From NCBI GenBank assembly GCA_023267975.1, contig JALNLA010000003.1, positions 62,001 through 126,000 of the forward strand: a stretch of 64,000 nucleotides of DNA, written 5' to 3'. The notes under the pieces were generated by a model. It searched no databases. It was given only the letters and a program-made list of their open reading frames with translations, and had not been told where the DNA came from. This stretch comes from Candidatus Terraquivivens ruidianensis (lineage in GTDB: Archaea; Thermoproteota; Nitrososphaeria_A; Caldarchaeales; Wolframiiraptoraceae). Shown piece by piece: positions 1-9,603 of the stretch (position 1 is its first letter; each line of letters begins with the position of its first letter). The translations under genes and the position numbers were made by a program.

Positions 1-2364
1 CAGAAGGTGAGGGGGTCGGAGCTTGTGGGTGAAGGCTACTGGCATCCGCTCGCTGAAGAGGTTCCTGCGCATAAGGAGCATGAAAGCCCAGCCCACACGA
101 TAGTAGCCGCATCATTCGTTACGATGACGGAAGGAACAGGATGCGTGCATACCGCACCTGCGCATGGACCAGAAGACTTCGAGCTGGGGAAGTCGTTGGG
201 CATACCGATATTCTGTCCTATAAGACCTAACGGCACTTTCGCGGAAGAAGGCGGTGCTTACGCTGGTATGCATTTTAAGCAGGCCAGCGAGCGGGTTTTG
301 CAGGACCTAAAGTTAAAGGGCTTGTTAGTGAAAGAAGGAAAAATCGTTCATGCTTATCCCTTCTGTTGGAGGTGCGGAACCCCGCTCATATACCTAGCCA
401 GCCGTCAATGGTTCTTAAAGATAGATAAGATTAAGGAGAAGATGTTGGAAGAGAACAAGAAGGTGAAGTGGCAGCCTCAATGGGCTGGAATAGGCAGGTT
501 TGGTGACTGGATAGCAAGCGCAGGGGATTGGTGCATATCCAGGACAAAGGTATGGGGCACACCACTGCCCGTTTGGATTTGCACGAGTTGCGGAGCGAAG
601 AAAGTGGTGGGCAGCAAAGCTGAGCTTGAAAATGCCATGAAAAAGCCCGAAAAGGTTAGACTCCTAAGGCCTTGGATAGATGAGTTCGTTTTTAGGTGTG
701 AGAGTTGCGGCGGTGAGATGAAGAGAGACCAGTTTGTCATGGATACATGGCTGGATTCTGGTGTCGCCCATTTCGCAAGCGTTGATTATCTAAGGGATAA
801 GAGCTTATTCAACAAGCTGTTCCCTTACGATTTTATAACAGAGGCCATAGACCAGACAAGGGGATGGTTCTACACGCTACTCTTCACGTCGGTACTTTAC
901 TTTGGAAAGGCACCCTTCAGCTCTGTGCTTAACCAAGGACATGTGCTCGATAGCGAGGGAAAGAAGATGTCGAAATCTAAGGGCAACGTGATATGGGCCA
1001 TGGATGCCTTCGATAAGTTTGGCGTTGACCCCTTGAGGCTATACTTGGTTTCAAAGGCTAAACCTTGGGATACGATTAATTTTATGCCAGCAGAGGTCGA
1101 TAGAGTTGCCGAAGACCTGAACATACTTTGGAACGTCTTTGCTTTTACAAAAACCTACTTTGACCTTGATAAATTTGACCCGGAGAGATACCAAATAGGG
1201 GCGATGCTAAGGCATGCTGACCCAGTTGATAAATGGATACTCTCAAGGATAAACTCCTTAGCGAAGTTTGTGACAAACTCACTCGAAGATTTAGAGATAT
1301 ACACGGCTGCCAGGGCCCTCAGGGGCTTCATAGTTGAGGATTTGAGTCATATTTACATCAGGAGTATAAGGCGTAAGATATGGGTGGAGAAAGCGACTGT
1401 TGAGAAGCTTACGGCTTATTCTGTGCTCTTCTATTTGATGAGAAAATTAGTGGCTTTGCTGGCACCATTCATACCATATTTGGCTGAATACCTGTTCCCT
1501 GTGGTAAAGCAAAAGGATGATCCAGAGAGCATCCACCTACTAAGGTGGCCAAAGGTTGACGAGGAGTTCATAGACCAAGAGCTTGAGGATAGCATGGTCA
1601 TCGTCCAGTCCGTATTGAGCAGCATACTTGCTGCAAGACAGAAAGCGGGAAGAAAGCTCAGGTGGCCGGTTAAGTCTGTAACGCTAGTTCCAAAGACTTT
1701 GAGGGTTAAGCAGGCCCTGAACGTATTCAGGGATTATCTGAAGTCTCAGGCCAACGCTGAGGATGTTCTGATAACGGAGGTGGGTACAAGACCGAGTTGG
1801 CTCCGTAGGAAAGTCACGCCAATTCTTTCATCTCTTGGTCCTAAGTTCGGTCCGAGACTCAGCAACGTCTTGAGGGCAATCCATTCGATTCCAGCCGAAA
1901 AGCTTGAAGACGATATGCTGGATGATGGTATGGTAAAGCTCACGCTTCAAGACGGTGCGCAGGTCGAGCTAACCAACTCCGACGTGAGTTTCTCCGACGA
2001 AGTGCCGGAACACATAAGCTATGATAGCGGACGCTTTGCCGATGTTTACGTCGATTTAACCGAGACGGAACTCATCAAATTGGTGTCGTTAGCCAACGAA
2101 TTAATAAGGAGGATACAGGTCATGCGTAGAGAGATAGAGCTCGACATCGATGATGTGGTTGACTGCGTATTAACATCCGACTCCAGAGAACTGACTGAAA
2201 TTGTTGGAAGGATGAGTGATTACATCGAGGAGGAGACCAGGACAAGACTGAAGATCCACGAGTCGCCGTTTAAGCTGGGAGAGTCCTTTTACAAGAGGGA
2301 TTGGAAGATAGGCCAGATGCAGGTGAGCATAGCTTTAAGTAAAGAGCGTAAGGAAAACAACTGA
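1..2364 (+). CDS. ileS: Isoleucyl-tRNA synthetase, 5'-truncated by the window edge
   Basis: This class I synthetase charges tRNA(Ile) with isoleucine in the cytoplasm. The frame is open from the first base, so the gene starts upstream; 787 residues are visible, against roughly 1050 for archaeal IleRS. The HIGH motif is missing because it lies upstream. Visible are part of the editing (CP1) region, a CWRC motif followed by the RQWF segment, a zinc-binding insert (CTSC near visible residue 200 and CESC about 35 residues later), and KMSKS at nt 964-978. An anticodon-binding helical domain and a long C-terminal region follow. The stop lies 4 bases before rio2, so the two are probably co-transcribed. 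Identity is secure. Confidence 0.97.
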   Translation, partial: QKVRGSELVGEGYWHPLAEEVPAHKEHESPAHTIVAASFVTMTEGTGCVHTAPAHGPEDFELGKSLGIPIFCPIRPNGTFAEEGGAYAGMHFKQASERVLQDLKLKGLLVKEGKIVHAYPFCWRCGTPLIYLASRQWFLKIDKIKEKMLEENKKVKWQPQWAGIGRFGDWIASAGDWCISRTKVWGTPLPVWICTSCGAKKVVGSKAELENAMKKPEKVRLLRPWIDEFVFRCESCGGEMKRDQFVMDTWLDSGVAHFASVDYLRDKSLFNKLFPYDFITEAIDQTRGWFYTLLFTSVLYFGKAPFSSVLNQGHVLDSEGKKMSKSKGNVIWAMDAFDKFGVDPLRLYLVSKAKPWDTINFMPAEVDRVAEDLNILWNVFAFTKTYFDLDKFDPERYQIGAMLRHADPVDKWILSRINSLAKFVTNSLEDLEIYTAARALRGFIVEDLSHIYIRSIRRKIWVEKATVEKLTAYSVLFYLMRKLVALLAPFIPYLAEYLFPVVKQKDDPESIHLLRWPKVDEEFIDQELEDSMVIVQSVLSSILAARQKAGRKLRWPVKSVTLVPKTLRVKQALNVFRDYLKSQANAEDVLITEVGTRPSWLRRKVTPILSSLGPKFGPRLSNVLRAIHSIPAEKLEDDMLDDGMVKLTLQDGAQVELTNSDVSFSDEVPEHISYDSGRFADVYVDLTETELIKLVSLANELIRRIQVMRREIELDIDDVVDCVLTSDSRELTEIVGRMSDYIEEETRTRLKIHESPFKLGESFYKRDWKIGQMQVSIALSKERKENN

Positions 2365-2368
2365 GGGC

Positions 2369-3262
2369 ATGTCTTTACAGGACTTCGTTAGAAGGCTTGA
2401 CGAGCTTACGGAGGAAGATTATAGCATACTCTCTATCATGGAGAGGAATCTAAGCAAGTTTCGCGAGGTTCCGTACGAGCTCATCTTAAAAGCAGTTAAG
2501 TTCAGCGAGACAAAACTGGAGCGAGGCTTGGCTAAACTTCACTACCTCGGGCTTATCTGGAGTCCCAAAGGCAAAAAGATGGCATACATATTGAACTACC
2601 TCGGCCTAGATGCGCTCGCCCTAAGAACGCTCTCATCGAAAGGAATAGTATCAGGGTTAGGCGTACCGATTGGTGTAGGGAAAGAGGCAGACGTTTATGA
2701 TGCAATAAGCCGTGAGGGCACGAGGCTCGCGGTAAAGTTTTTCAGGATTGGAAGGCCAAGCTTTAAAAAATATGAGAGAGTTAGGGAATCTCTAATCAAA
2801 GCTCACAACTACCTCGAAGCGTCCATTAGGGCCGCTTACATGGAATTCAAGGCCTTGTCAATGCTTGCTGGAAAAGTGCCAGTTCCTATACCGGTCTATA
2901 GGACGAGGCACGTTGTTGTGACCGAGCTGTTCGAGGGTATCGAGCTTGCCTCTCTCTCTAAGCTTGAGGATGCTGAAGGCGTCTTGTTGAAGATAATCGA
3001 GGCTATTAAATCCGCGTACGAGGTAGGCGTGGTTCATAGAGACCTTAGCGCATACAACGTCTTGGTTAGAGCCGATGGAAGCATAATATTGATAGACTGG
3101 CCCCAGTGGGTGGAGATAGACCACCCGCAAGCATCCTTCTACTTAAAAAGAGACGTTGAGAACATCTTAAGTTTTTTTGCTAGGAAATGGAATGTTCGGA
3201 AGATACCTCCAAAATATGAGGAGATTATTGGCAAACTAGTCAAGAAAAGCATTAATATATAA
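2369..3262 (+). CDS. rio2: RIO2-type serine/threonine protein kinase
   Basis: RIO2 is an atypical kinase/ATPase for late maturation of the small ribosomal subunit. The 297-residue protein has the RIO2 layout: an N-terminal winged helix (about 1-85), then a RIO kinase domain. Visible motifs are a glycine-rich loop ending GKEADVYDA, the lysine in LAVKFFRIG, the catalytic loop HRDLSAYNV and the metal-binding IDWPQ. The ATG is 4 bases after the ileS stop, with GAGG just upstream overlapping that stop. The winged helix separates it from RIO1. Confidence 0.95.
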   Translation: MSLQDFVRRLDELTEEDYSILSIMERNLSKFREVPYELILKAVKFSETKLERGLAKLHYLGLIWSPKGKKMAYILNYLGLDALALRTLSSKGIVSGLGVPIGVGKEADVYDAISREGTRLAVKFFRIGRPSFKKYERVRESLIKAHNYLEASIRAAYMEFKALSMLAGKVPVPIPVYRTRHVVVTELFEGIELASLSKLEDAEGVLLKIIEAIKSAYEVGVVHRDLSAYNVLVRADGSIILIDWPQWVEIDHPQASFYLKRDVENILSFFARKWNVRKIPPKYEEIIGKLVKKSINI

Positions 3263-3293
3263 TAAGCAACAACGCATTAGGGTCAGGTGCGGT

Positions 3294-3992
3294 ATGGGCT
3301 TTTATAAAGCCTCCATAGCATTATGTATCGCGGGCATAGCCGTTGCCCTCATTCCTATAGTTCTCTACATAGCGTACTCACAAGAGCTCAGTTTTTTGAA
3401 AATGTTGGAAGTTGAGATTCTGAGCGGCGTACCAGCATATTTGGGGCTTTCATTCTTAGGCGTCATATTGACAATCGTGGGGTTGGTAACGTTTGTAAGG
3501 GCAATCAGGCGTGAGCAGGAGCCTAGCGTTCCGTATGCTAGGGCTAGGCCGATGCCCACCGTTGTAACACCAACCGTAACTAGGCCGATGCAGGTTAGAA
3601 GACCTACAGCCCAGCAGCCACCAACAGTGAGACCACTTGAGGAGGTGGTCGGGTCTATAGAAAAAGAGTTGGAGGAGGTCATACAGAAAACCGCTGTGGA
3701 GCAGCCTGCACCACCAACACCACCCCAGAAGGTTCCCCAAAAACCAACCATAAAGGTGGTCACGATGGGTGTGGACGAAGTATGCCCATCATGTGGTGCT
3801 GTAAACCCTTTGGGCCAAAAGGTGTGCACCGAGTGCGGGTCCGAGATATATGCTGAAGACCCTAATCTTCCGAGTTGCCCAGTATGTGGTGCACCTCTGA
3901 AAAACCCACATAAGCTGTCCGATAAAGTATACGTTTGTAATGTGTGTTTCAGCGAGCTGGAGATTCCAAAAGATGTTTCGAAAAAGCTTTAA
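3294..3992 (+). CDS. Membrane protein with double zinc ribbon, function unknown
   Basis: I do not recognise a named family. The 232-residue protein has two predicted membrane helices (about 5-30 and 48-70), a proline- and threonine-rich linker (about 80-155), and two zinc ribbons: CPSCG/CTECG near 165-185 and CPVCG/CNVC near 197-220. The layout suggests an anchored protein holding the ribbons in the cytoplasm, but this is inferred. The ATG follows GGTGCGGT, a Shine-Dalgarno-like sequence. A second protein with the same plan but one ribbon lies at 23846-24442. Confidence 0.75.
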   Translation: MGFYKASIALCIAGIAVALIPIVLYIAYSQELSFLKMLEVEILSGVPAYLGLSFLGVILTIVGLVTFVRAIRREQEPSVPYARARPMPTVVTPTVTRPMQVRRPTAQQPPTVRPLEEVVGSIEKELEEVIQKTAVEQPAPPTPPQKVPQKPTIKVVTMGVDEVCPSCGAVNPLGQKVCTECGSEIYAEDPNLPSCPVCGAPLKNPHKLSDKVYVCNVCFSELEIPKDVSKKL

Positions 3993-4033
3993 GTATGATT
4001 AAAATCATGTAAACATAAGAGTGCGTGATCTAC

Positions 4034-4276
4034 ATGCCAACCATCGAGAGGCCTTTGACGGTCATCACTAAGTATCTCAACAAGCCCGTTAAGGTCGTCC
4101 TGAAGAATGATTTAGTTTACGGTGGGATGATGGTCGAGTGCGATAGTTATATGAACCTCGTAATCGACAAGGCGGCCGAGTACCAAGGAAATGGTAAGAA
4201 GGCGATGTACTCGAAGGTCCTGATACGCGGGAACAACATAATCTACATACAGTTAACTCCCGTTTTAGAGGATTAA
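4034..4276 (+). CDS. Sm-like archaeal RNA-binding protein (LSm)
   Basis: Archaeal Sm-like proteins form heptameric rings that bind U-rich RNA. The protein has about 80 residues. Sm motif 1 is PVKVVLKNDLVYGGMMVECD with MNLVIDKA following, and Sm motif 2 is KVLIRGNNIIYI. An upstream in-frame GTG at 4025 is possible, but GTGAT there fits the ribosome-binding complement of the archaeal 16S 3' end, so I take the ATG at 4034. It lies between the zinc-ribbon protein and the SAM synthetase on the same strand. Confidence 0.93.
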   Translation: MPTIERPLTVITKYLNKPVKVVLKNDLVYGGMMVECDSYMNLVIDKAAEYQGNGKKAMYSKVLIRGNNIIYIQLTPVLED

Positions 4277-4332
4277 TAGTGGGCATTAGATTTATACTCT
4301 GGACGCAATGCTGGACATAGGCGGGAATTGGC

Positions 4333-5562
4333 GTGAACGGTAACATAATCGTTGAACCGCTGAAGCATAAACCTGTTAGCGAACATACCTGCGAGTTTGT
4401 TGAACGGAAAGGCTTGGGTCATCCGGACTATATGATAGACTCCGCATGCGAGGTCGCGAGCGTAGCCCTATCAAAATACTACATGCAAAATTTTGGGAAA
4501 ATTCTACATCATAACGTTGACAAGGGCCTGCTGGTCGGAGGCAGGGCGACCCCAAAGTTTGGTGGCGGTACTGTCGATATGCCAATTTACATACTCGTGG
4601 CAGGTCGTGCGACGATGGAGGTGAATAGTCCAACCGGTAAGACAAGAATACCCGTAGAGGATATAATGATGGGAGCGGTGAGGGAGTTTATTAAGAAAAA
4701 CTTCAGGTTCCTCGATGCTGAGAAGCACGTGGTGATAGATTTCAAGGTGAGGCAAGGCTCGGCCGACCTTAAGGCGATCGTAGAGGTATCCGATGAGATG
4801 CCGCTGGCAAACGACACTTCCTTCGGTGTCGGGTATGCTCCCCTAACCCAATTGGAAAAACTTGTTTACGAGTGCGAAAGGATGATAAATTCGAAGAATT
4901 TCAAAAGAGAAATCCCCGCTAGCGGAGAAGACTGCAAAGTCATGGGTCTACGAACAGGCAAGAAGATACGCTTGACGGTCGCGGACGGTATAGTTAGCAG
5001 CCTTACGCATAACGTAGACGAATACAAAGCGACGAAAGAAGCAATAAGGGAGAGGGTCTTAAACCTGGCATCAAAGTATGCTAGCGACTTTGATGTTGAG
5101 GTTTATGTGAACACGGCCGATATATTCGGGAAGCGTCCGGGAGAGGATGTCGTATACCTAACGGTCACAGGAACTTCTGCAGAGGCTGGTGACGATGGCA
5201 ACACGGGTAGGGGCAATAGGGTTAACGGCCTCATAACACCAAACAGACAGATGTCGTTGGAGGCGACCGCTGGGAAGAATCCTGTGTCGCATGTCGGGAA
5301 GATATACAACGTTGCCGCCAAGTTAACGGCAGAGAGAATATACGAGGAGACGAAAAGCGTCGAGGAAGTCTACGTGAAGATGCTCAGCCAGATAGGGAGG
5401 CCAATAGACAAACCGCAGGTTATCTCGGTTGAGTACATACCATCAAACGGATGTAGCGAGAACAGCCTAAACTATGAAATTACGGAAATAGTGAACGAAG
5501 GTCTGAGGAATATCAGGGAGATAACGAGGATAGTCTTAGAGGGCAAAACCACGTTATTCTAA
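4333..5562 (+). CDS. mat: S-adenosylmethionine synthetase, archaeal type
   Basis: It makes S-adenosylmethionine from methionine and ATP. At 409 residues it has the length and sequence of the archaeal MAT family, which is very divergent from bacterial MetK. Typical blocks are ERKGLGHPDYMIDSACE near the N terminus, HNVDKGLLVGG, FGGGTVDMPIY, and the glycine/aspartate-rich EAGDDGNTGRGNRVNGLI segment near residue 285. The start is GTG, 56 bases after the Sm-like gene, on the same strand. Its product is the cofactor used by the radical-SAM enzyme Elp3 encoded nearby. Confidence 0.96.
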   Translation: MNGNIIVEPLKHKPVSEHTCEFVERKGLGHPDYMIDSACEVASVALSKYYMQNFGKILHHNVDKGLLVGGRATPKFGGGTVDMPIYILVAGRATMEVNSPTGKTRIPVEDIMMGAVREFIKKNFRFLDAEKHVVIDFKVRQGSADLKAIVEVSDEMPLANDTSFGVGYAPLTQLEKLVYECERMINSKNFKREIPASGEDCKVMGLRTGKKIRLTVADGIVSSLTHNVDEYKATKEAIRERVLNLASKYASDFDVEVYVNTADIFGKRPGEDVVYLTVTGTSAEAGDDGNTGRGNRVNGLITPNRQMSLEATAGKNPVSHVGKIYNVAAKLTAERIYEETKSVEEVYVKMLSQIGRPIDKPQVISVEYIPSNGCSENSLNYEITEIVNEGLRNIREITRIVLEGKTTLF

Positions 5563-5586
5563 AAAGAAAGTCTGATACCTATCTCA

Positions 5587-6906
5587 TCATGCGGGTAGAT
5601 TTAGCAATCTTAGGATTGTTATGTATAGGTCGTTTTTTACTGGAAACCATATGAAAAACCAAACGAGCTGAGCAGAAACTATGGCCGTAAGTAGCGTTGT
5701 CATCCAATCACCCCATTCCTTGAATCGACCTAAGCCGATTGCAAGGGCCGGTACGGTTACGTAGAAGTAAAACGGAAAGACCCAGCGCTCTAGGATATGT
5801 GCAATCGGAAAGTATGGTAAGTATGTAAAAGCTACCCAGCTTAGGAGCAGCACTTCTCCGAAAGTAGTCCGATTTCTCTTAATGTTGAACACCAGCTTAT
5901 AGATGTAGATGGGAAAGAAAAGCCACGTTGACCACCACAAAGGGCTGTAAATCCCCCAATAGGCAATAGGATGGTAAACGACGGAGTCTAACTTAACAGT
6001 CTCTACGTAGTAAGGTGCGGGCTTAAAAGGGTTTATCGGGTTTATCCATGATAGGGGCATATCGACTTCGGACGGGTTCGTATACTTGAGCGTACTGTGA
6101 TAGTTCAGCATAAATGCAACGTGGTCAAAGGGTGTTTGGAAGGCACCGTATGCATAGTCGTAGGCCCACAGTCCCAAGAGAAAGATGGCCGCCGCTAACA
6201 GAAACACCTTACCAAGATTTCTGAGTAAAAACGAAAGCTTGCATAGCCTGCTTATCCGTCCTCTAAGGCTTTGTGCGATAACCATTACTAGGATTGGACA
6301 AAGCATGCTCAGGAAGCTGAGCTTACAAAGCAAAGACAGACCTACGAACGTGCCGGCCAGAATGTACCTCCTTCTGAGGGTAAAGTAAACCGCAACGAGG
6401 ATAAAAGCCATGGCAGGCGCATCGAGCATGGCTATTGAGCTTAAGTTGAAGGACATTATGTCCGTAGCAAACAGTAAGGACGCAATGTATCCTACTGACT
6501 TTCTGTCAGAAAGCTTCTGGGCTATAAGGCCGACCATCATTACGGATACCGCACCGGAAACCGCTATGAAGACCCTCCATCCCGCCGCGTTGCCAACACC
6601 ATCCCCCAGAAGCAGCATACCCGCCATGATGATGAGCTTGGATAAGGGAGGGTGCTCGTTGTTCGCCGCCTCTCCGCTCATGAGCTTTCTTACCGCTGGA
6701 ACGTAGTGGGCCTCGTCAAATATGAAGCTGCAACCTTCGCCTCTTATCCCCATACAGGCCTCAGGTGGTGCACGAGGGCTCGGAACATTAACTATCAGCA
6801 ACTTAACCACTAGAATCGTGACTGCCAATATTGGGATGAAGTATTTTTGGAAAAACCCGTAAATTCTGTTAAGACATACCATTAAAGGAGAGGCCTTAAA
6901 ATACAT
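5587..6906 (-). CDS. PMT-family membrane glycosyltransferase
   Basis: It resembles dolichyl-phosphate-mannose protein mannosyltransferases (GT39/GT-C fold), integral membrane enzymes that move sugar from a polyprenyl phosphate carrier to proteins or lipids. About ten hydrophobic segments are visible. The first extracytoplasmic loop has the acidic FDEAHYVPAVRKL motif followed by NEHPPLSK, as expected for the catalytic Asp-Glu loop. The start is uncertain: GTG at 6948 overlaps the end of elp3 by 29 bases, and ATGs occur at 6906 (used here) and 6882. The sugar and acceptor cannot be read from the sequence. Confidence 0.8.
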   Translation of the reverse strand: MYFKASPLMVCLNRIYGFFQKYFIPILAVTILVVKLLIVNVPSPRAPPEACMGIRGEGCSFIFDEAHYVPAVRKLMSGEAANNEHPPLSKLIIMAGMLLLGDGVGNAAGWRVFIAVSGAVSVMMVGLIAQKLSDRKSVGYIASLLFATDIMSFNLSSIAMLDAPAMAFILVAVYFTLRRRYILAGTFVGLSLLCKLSFLSMLCPILVMVIAQSLRGRISRLCKLSFLLRNLGKVFLLAAAIFLLGLWAYDYAYGAFQTPFDHVAFMLNYHSTLKYTNPSEVDMPLSWINPINPFKPAPYYVETVKLDSVVYHPIAYWGIYSPLWWSTWLFFPIYIYKLVFNIKRNRTTFGEVLLLSWVAFTYLPYFPIAHILERWVFPFYFYVTVPALAIGLGRFKEWGDWMTTLLTAIVSAQLVWFFIWFPVKNDLYITILRLLNLPA

Positions 6907-6919
6907 TCTTGCCCAACTT

Positions 6920-8512
6920 TCAGTAGAGCTTTTTAGTAACGTAAGCACCTTCCTTCACGTATCCGTGCTCGTAGTAATACTTTCTAACACCAACACCGCT
7001 TATCACGGCAACCTTTTTACACCCTTCTTCAATCGAAATCCTTTCTGCCTCGGAGAGCAACTTCGAGCCGAGACCTCTATGCTGCCAGCTTGCATCCGAC
7101 GGTTTATCACCTACTGGTGTCATCTGCCCGTATACGTGTAGCTCCCTTACCAATGCGGCATCCTCCAACTCGGGCCTCAACGATTCTGACGGTATCCTTA
7201 ACCTAATAAAGCCGAGAAGTATGTCGTTTTTCACGTCTTCGTAAGACAGGAAGTACTCCAAACCACCCGATGCCTCGTATTTTAGGACTTTTAGCTCTAC
7301 ACAATCCATGTCTGGATAGATTCCTTCCTTCAAGGCCTTATGTCCAGCCTCGCGGCACCTTATGCATCTGCAGGGCCTACCATTAACCTTTAGCTTTCTC
7401 TCGATGGTTTCCCTTAAGTTATATAACCTGTTCCCTGCAGCCGCCAACCTTAACGGTATTTCCCTCTGGACCCTGATTACCCTCACGTAAGGAGGCACTA
7501 TGCTGAGGCACTCGCAGAGAAGGTTGACCAGCTCCTCGTCCTCATAAGGCCTATACCTACCGTCACGCCACATATCGTAAAGCTCCGTGCTTGGAAGGAC
7601 GAGCGTCGGGTAAATCTTCAACATATCCGGTCTGAAGTCGGGGTTATCGAATACCTCTTTAAACATCTCTAAGTCCTTCTCGTAGCTTGAGCCTGGAAGG
7701 TTAGGCATAAGATGGTAGCATATCTTGAATGCTAAATCCTTTAATATCTTCGTGGACCTAACAACGTCAGCAACGGTATGTTCTCTCTTGCAAATTCTGT
7801 AAATTTCATCATCAAGTGCTTGGACGCCTAACTCCACTCTCGTTACGCCCATCTCGATAAGGACGTTCGCTTGTTCCATCGAAACACAATCTGGCCTTGT
7901 CTCCACAGTGATTCCGGATATCCTCCTACTGCTAGATTCGGCTTTAACCAAAGCCTCCTCAAGCGTAACGGCTTCCAAACCGGCTACTGCTTCTATACAA
8001 AGTTTCAGAAAATGTCGTTGGAACTCAATGGGAAAAGCGGTGAAGGTGCCGCCGATTACTATGAGCTCAACCTTATCAACGTCGTGACCCATAGAGCGTA
8101 AGACCTCAACCTTCCTTTTTGCCTGAAGATATGGTTCGTAAGAACTCATGCTAGCCAATCTGACGATAGCTTCCTCGCCAGTGTAGCTTTGAGGTGTGCC
8201 ATGATCGACTCCTCCAGGACAATAAACGCACCTACCGTGTGGGCATCTGCTTGGTGGCGTGACGACCGTGATGATGGACACGCCGGAGGCAGTCCTGACG
8301 GGTTTAACCCTTAGTATGCGAGCAAGTTCTCTCCTCTTGCTTTCCTCGGTAATCGCCCCTAGTATTTCCAAGTTTGATGGCACATAGCCAAGGTTCAGCT
8401 CCTTGGCGAGAGATATCTTAATGCTTGAAACGCTACCACCAACGCTCTCGTGACATCTGTCCATGAAGGCTCTTACAAACTCCTTCATTACAGCCTCCTT
8501 TGTCTCCATCAT
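6920..8512 (-). CDS. elp3: Elp3 tRNA uridine(34) acetyltransferase/radical SAM enzyme
   Basis: Elp3 makes the 5-carboxymethyl modification on wobble U34 of tRNAs, using acetyl-CoA and radical SAM chemistry. The protein has about 530 residues. The radical SAM cysteines lie in CPHGRCVYCPGG near residue 90 (C-x4-C-x2-C), followed by the QSYTGEEA block. A zinc-binding CRCIRCRE segment comes before a C-terminal GNAT domain with QHRGLGSKLL, the acetyl-CoA loop. ATG codons at 8512 and 8509 look better than the GTG at 8521, because an ACGAGG stretch precedes them. Archaeal Elp3 works alone, without the rest of eukaryotic Elongator. Confidence 0.96.
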   Translation of the reverse strand: MMETKEAVMKEFVRAFMDRCHESVGGSVSSIKISLAKELNLGYVPSNLEILGAITEESKRRELARILRVKPVRTASGVSIITVVTPPSRCPHGRCVYCPGGVDHGTPQSYTGEEAIVRLASMSSYEPYLQAKRKVEVLRSMGHDVDKVELIVIGGTFTAFPIEFQRHFLKLCIEAVAGLEAVTLEEALVKAESSSRRISGITVETRPDCVSMEQANVLIEMGVTRVELGVQALDDEIYRICKREHTVADVVRSTKILKDLAFKICYHLMPNLPGSSYEKDLEMFKEVFDNPDFRPDMLKIYPTLVLPSTELYDMWRDGRYRPYEDEELVNLLCECLSIVPPYVRVIRVQREIPLRLAAAGNRLYNLRETIERKLKVNGRPCRCIRCREAGHKALKEGIYPDMDCVELKVLKYEASGGLEYFLSYEDVKNDILLGFIRLRIPSESLRPELEDAALVRELHVYGQMTPVGDKPSDASWQHRGLGSKLLSEAERISIEEGCKKVAVISGVGVRKYYYEHGYVKEGAYVTKKLY

Positions 8513-8541
8513 CCTCGTCACTTCATAAGGTAACTCCTGCT

Positions 8542-9546
8542 TTAATCTTCTTCATCCCTTAACCTCGGCAGCACCTCAGCGTTCAGAAGTGCCATAGCCT
8601 TTTGTGGGTCAGGCCCGATAGGCGGACCGACGAGTACGTGTTCGTAACCAAGAGACAGTATGTCAAGGAGCCTCTCGGCTACCTGCTTAGGCGTTCCGTA
8701 AACTGCAAACTTATCAACATCGTCCTCGACGAAACGTTTGGCTTCTTGAAAGTCCATACACATAACCGCCGACCTAATCTTCGACGCCTTTTCTATGCAT
8801 ACGCCCAATCGCTCAAGGACGACATCGCCCGAGCCCGCAAGTATGTATGCGGCATATGGTAACGCTGCCTTTTTTGCAAGTGAAACGTCATCAGAGATTG
8901 AGACAGGTACGTGGGCTACTACGTCCATATCGGACGGGTTTCTTCCAGCGTCCATGCTCGCGCGGTATATCAGCCTAATCGCATACCTTAAAGCATCATC
9001 GTCGGAGAAGTTTACGAGTATACCATCGGCAAGGCGTGCTGCCATCTTAAGCATGCCGTCACCCTGAGCGCCCACGTATATTGGGATATTATCTGGATGC
9101 TCAAAGCCTATCTTCGCACCAACTAACTTGAATGTAGGGCTACAAACGTTTACAGACTCTCCCTTTAAGAGCTTCCTGACGGAAAACAATGCATCCCTTA
9201 CGACCCTTAGGGGGCTTGACCTTTCAAGGCCGAGCTGCGTGAGGCTTATGAGGTCGCCTGCTCCTATGCCGCAGACGGCCCTACCTTCTGCCAAATCCGC
9301 CAAGGTTAGGACGGCCTGAGCTATGTACGCTGGGTGGTGCACGTATGGGCTTAGGATTCCAGGACCTATTCTAACCCGATGGGTAACCGAAGCGACGATG
9401 GCTAAAGTAACAAAGACGTTTCTGTTGTGGTAATGGTCGCTTACCCATATCGTATCGAAGTCAAGCTCATCGGCTAGCCCAGCCATATCCCTAAGCATAG
9501 AAGTAGGCCACTTTGGCGCAAACTCTACGGAGAGTTTAATCCTCAA
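8542..9546 (-). CDS. F420-dependent LLM-class oxidoreductase
   Basis: This is a luciferase-like monooxygenase-fold protein (334 residues) closest in style to F420-dependent methylenetetrahydromethanopterin reductase. Supporting blocks are the N-terminal LADELDFDTIWVSDHY strand-helix, VTHRVRIGPGILSPYVHHPA, GRAVCGIGAGD, and the HVLVGPPIGPDP C-terminal region. These are typical of F420-binding family members. The substrate is unknown; methylenetetrahydropterin reductase is one possibility. The start is TTG at 9546 behind GGTGGGGCGTC. It lies upstream of elp3 on the same strand. F420 biosynthesis genes occur 8-11 kb away. Confidence 0.85.
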   Translation of the reverse strand: MRIKLSVEFAPKWPTSMLRDMAGLADELDFDTIWVSDHYHNRNVFVTLAIVASVTHRVRIGPGILSPYVHHPAYIAQAVLTLADLAEGRAVCGIGAGDLISLTQLGLERSSPLRVVRDALFSVRKLLKGESVNVCSPTFKLVGAKIGFEHPDNIPIYVGAQGDGMLKMAARLADGILVNFSDDDALRYAIRLIYRASMDAGRNPSDMDVVAHVPVSISDDVSLAKKAALPYAAYILAGSGDVVLERLGVCIEKASKIRSAVMCMDFQEAKRFVEDDVDKFAVYGTPKQVAERLLDILSLGYEHVLVGPPIGPDPQKAMALLNAEVLPRLRDEED

Positions 9547-9603
9547 GACGCCCCACCATTTACTGACCTTGTCCTATTTGATAGAAGAGGGTACTTTAAA
9601 GCT

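Noticed and set aside
3365-3829. A 154-codon minus-strand frame opposite the double-zinc-ribbon protein
   Set aside because: The plus strand has the membrane helices and zinc ribbons; the minus frame is rich in Thr/Gly/Val from the proline-coding linker.
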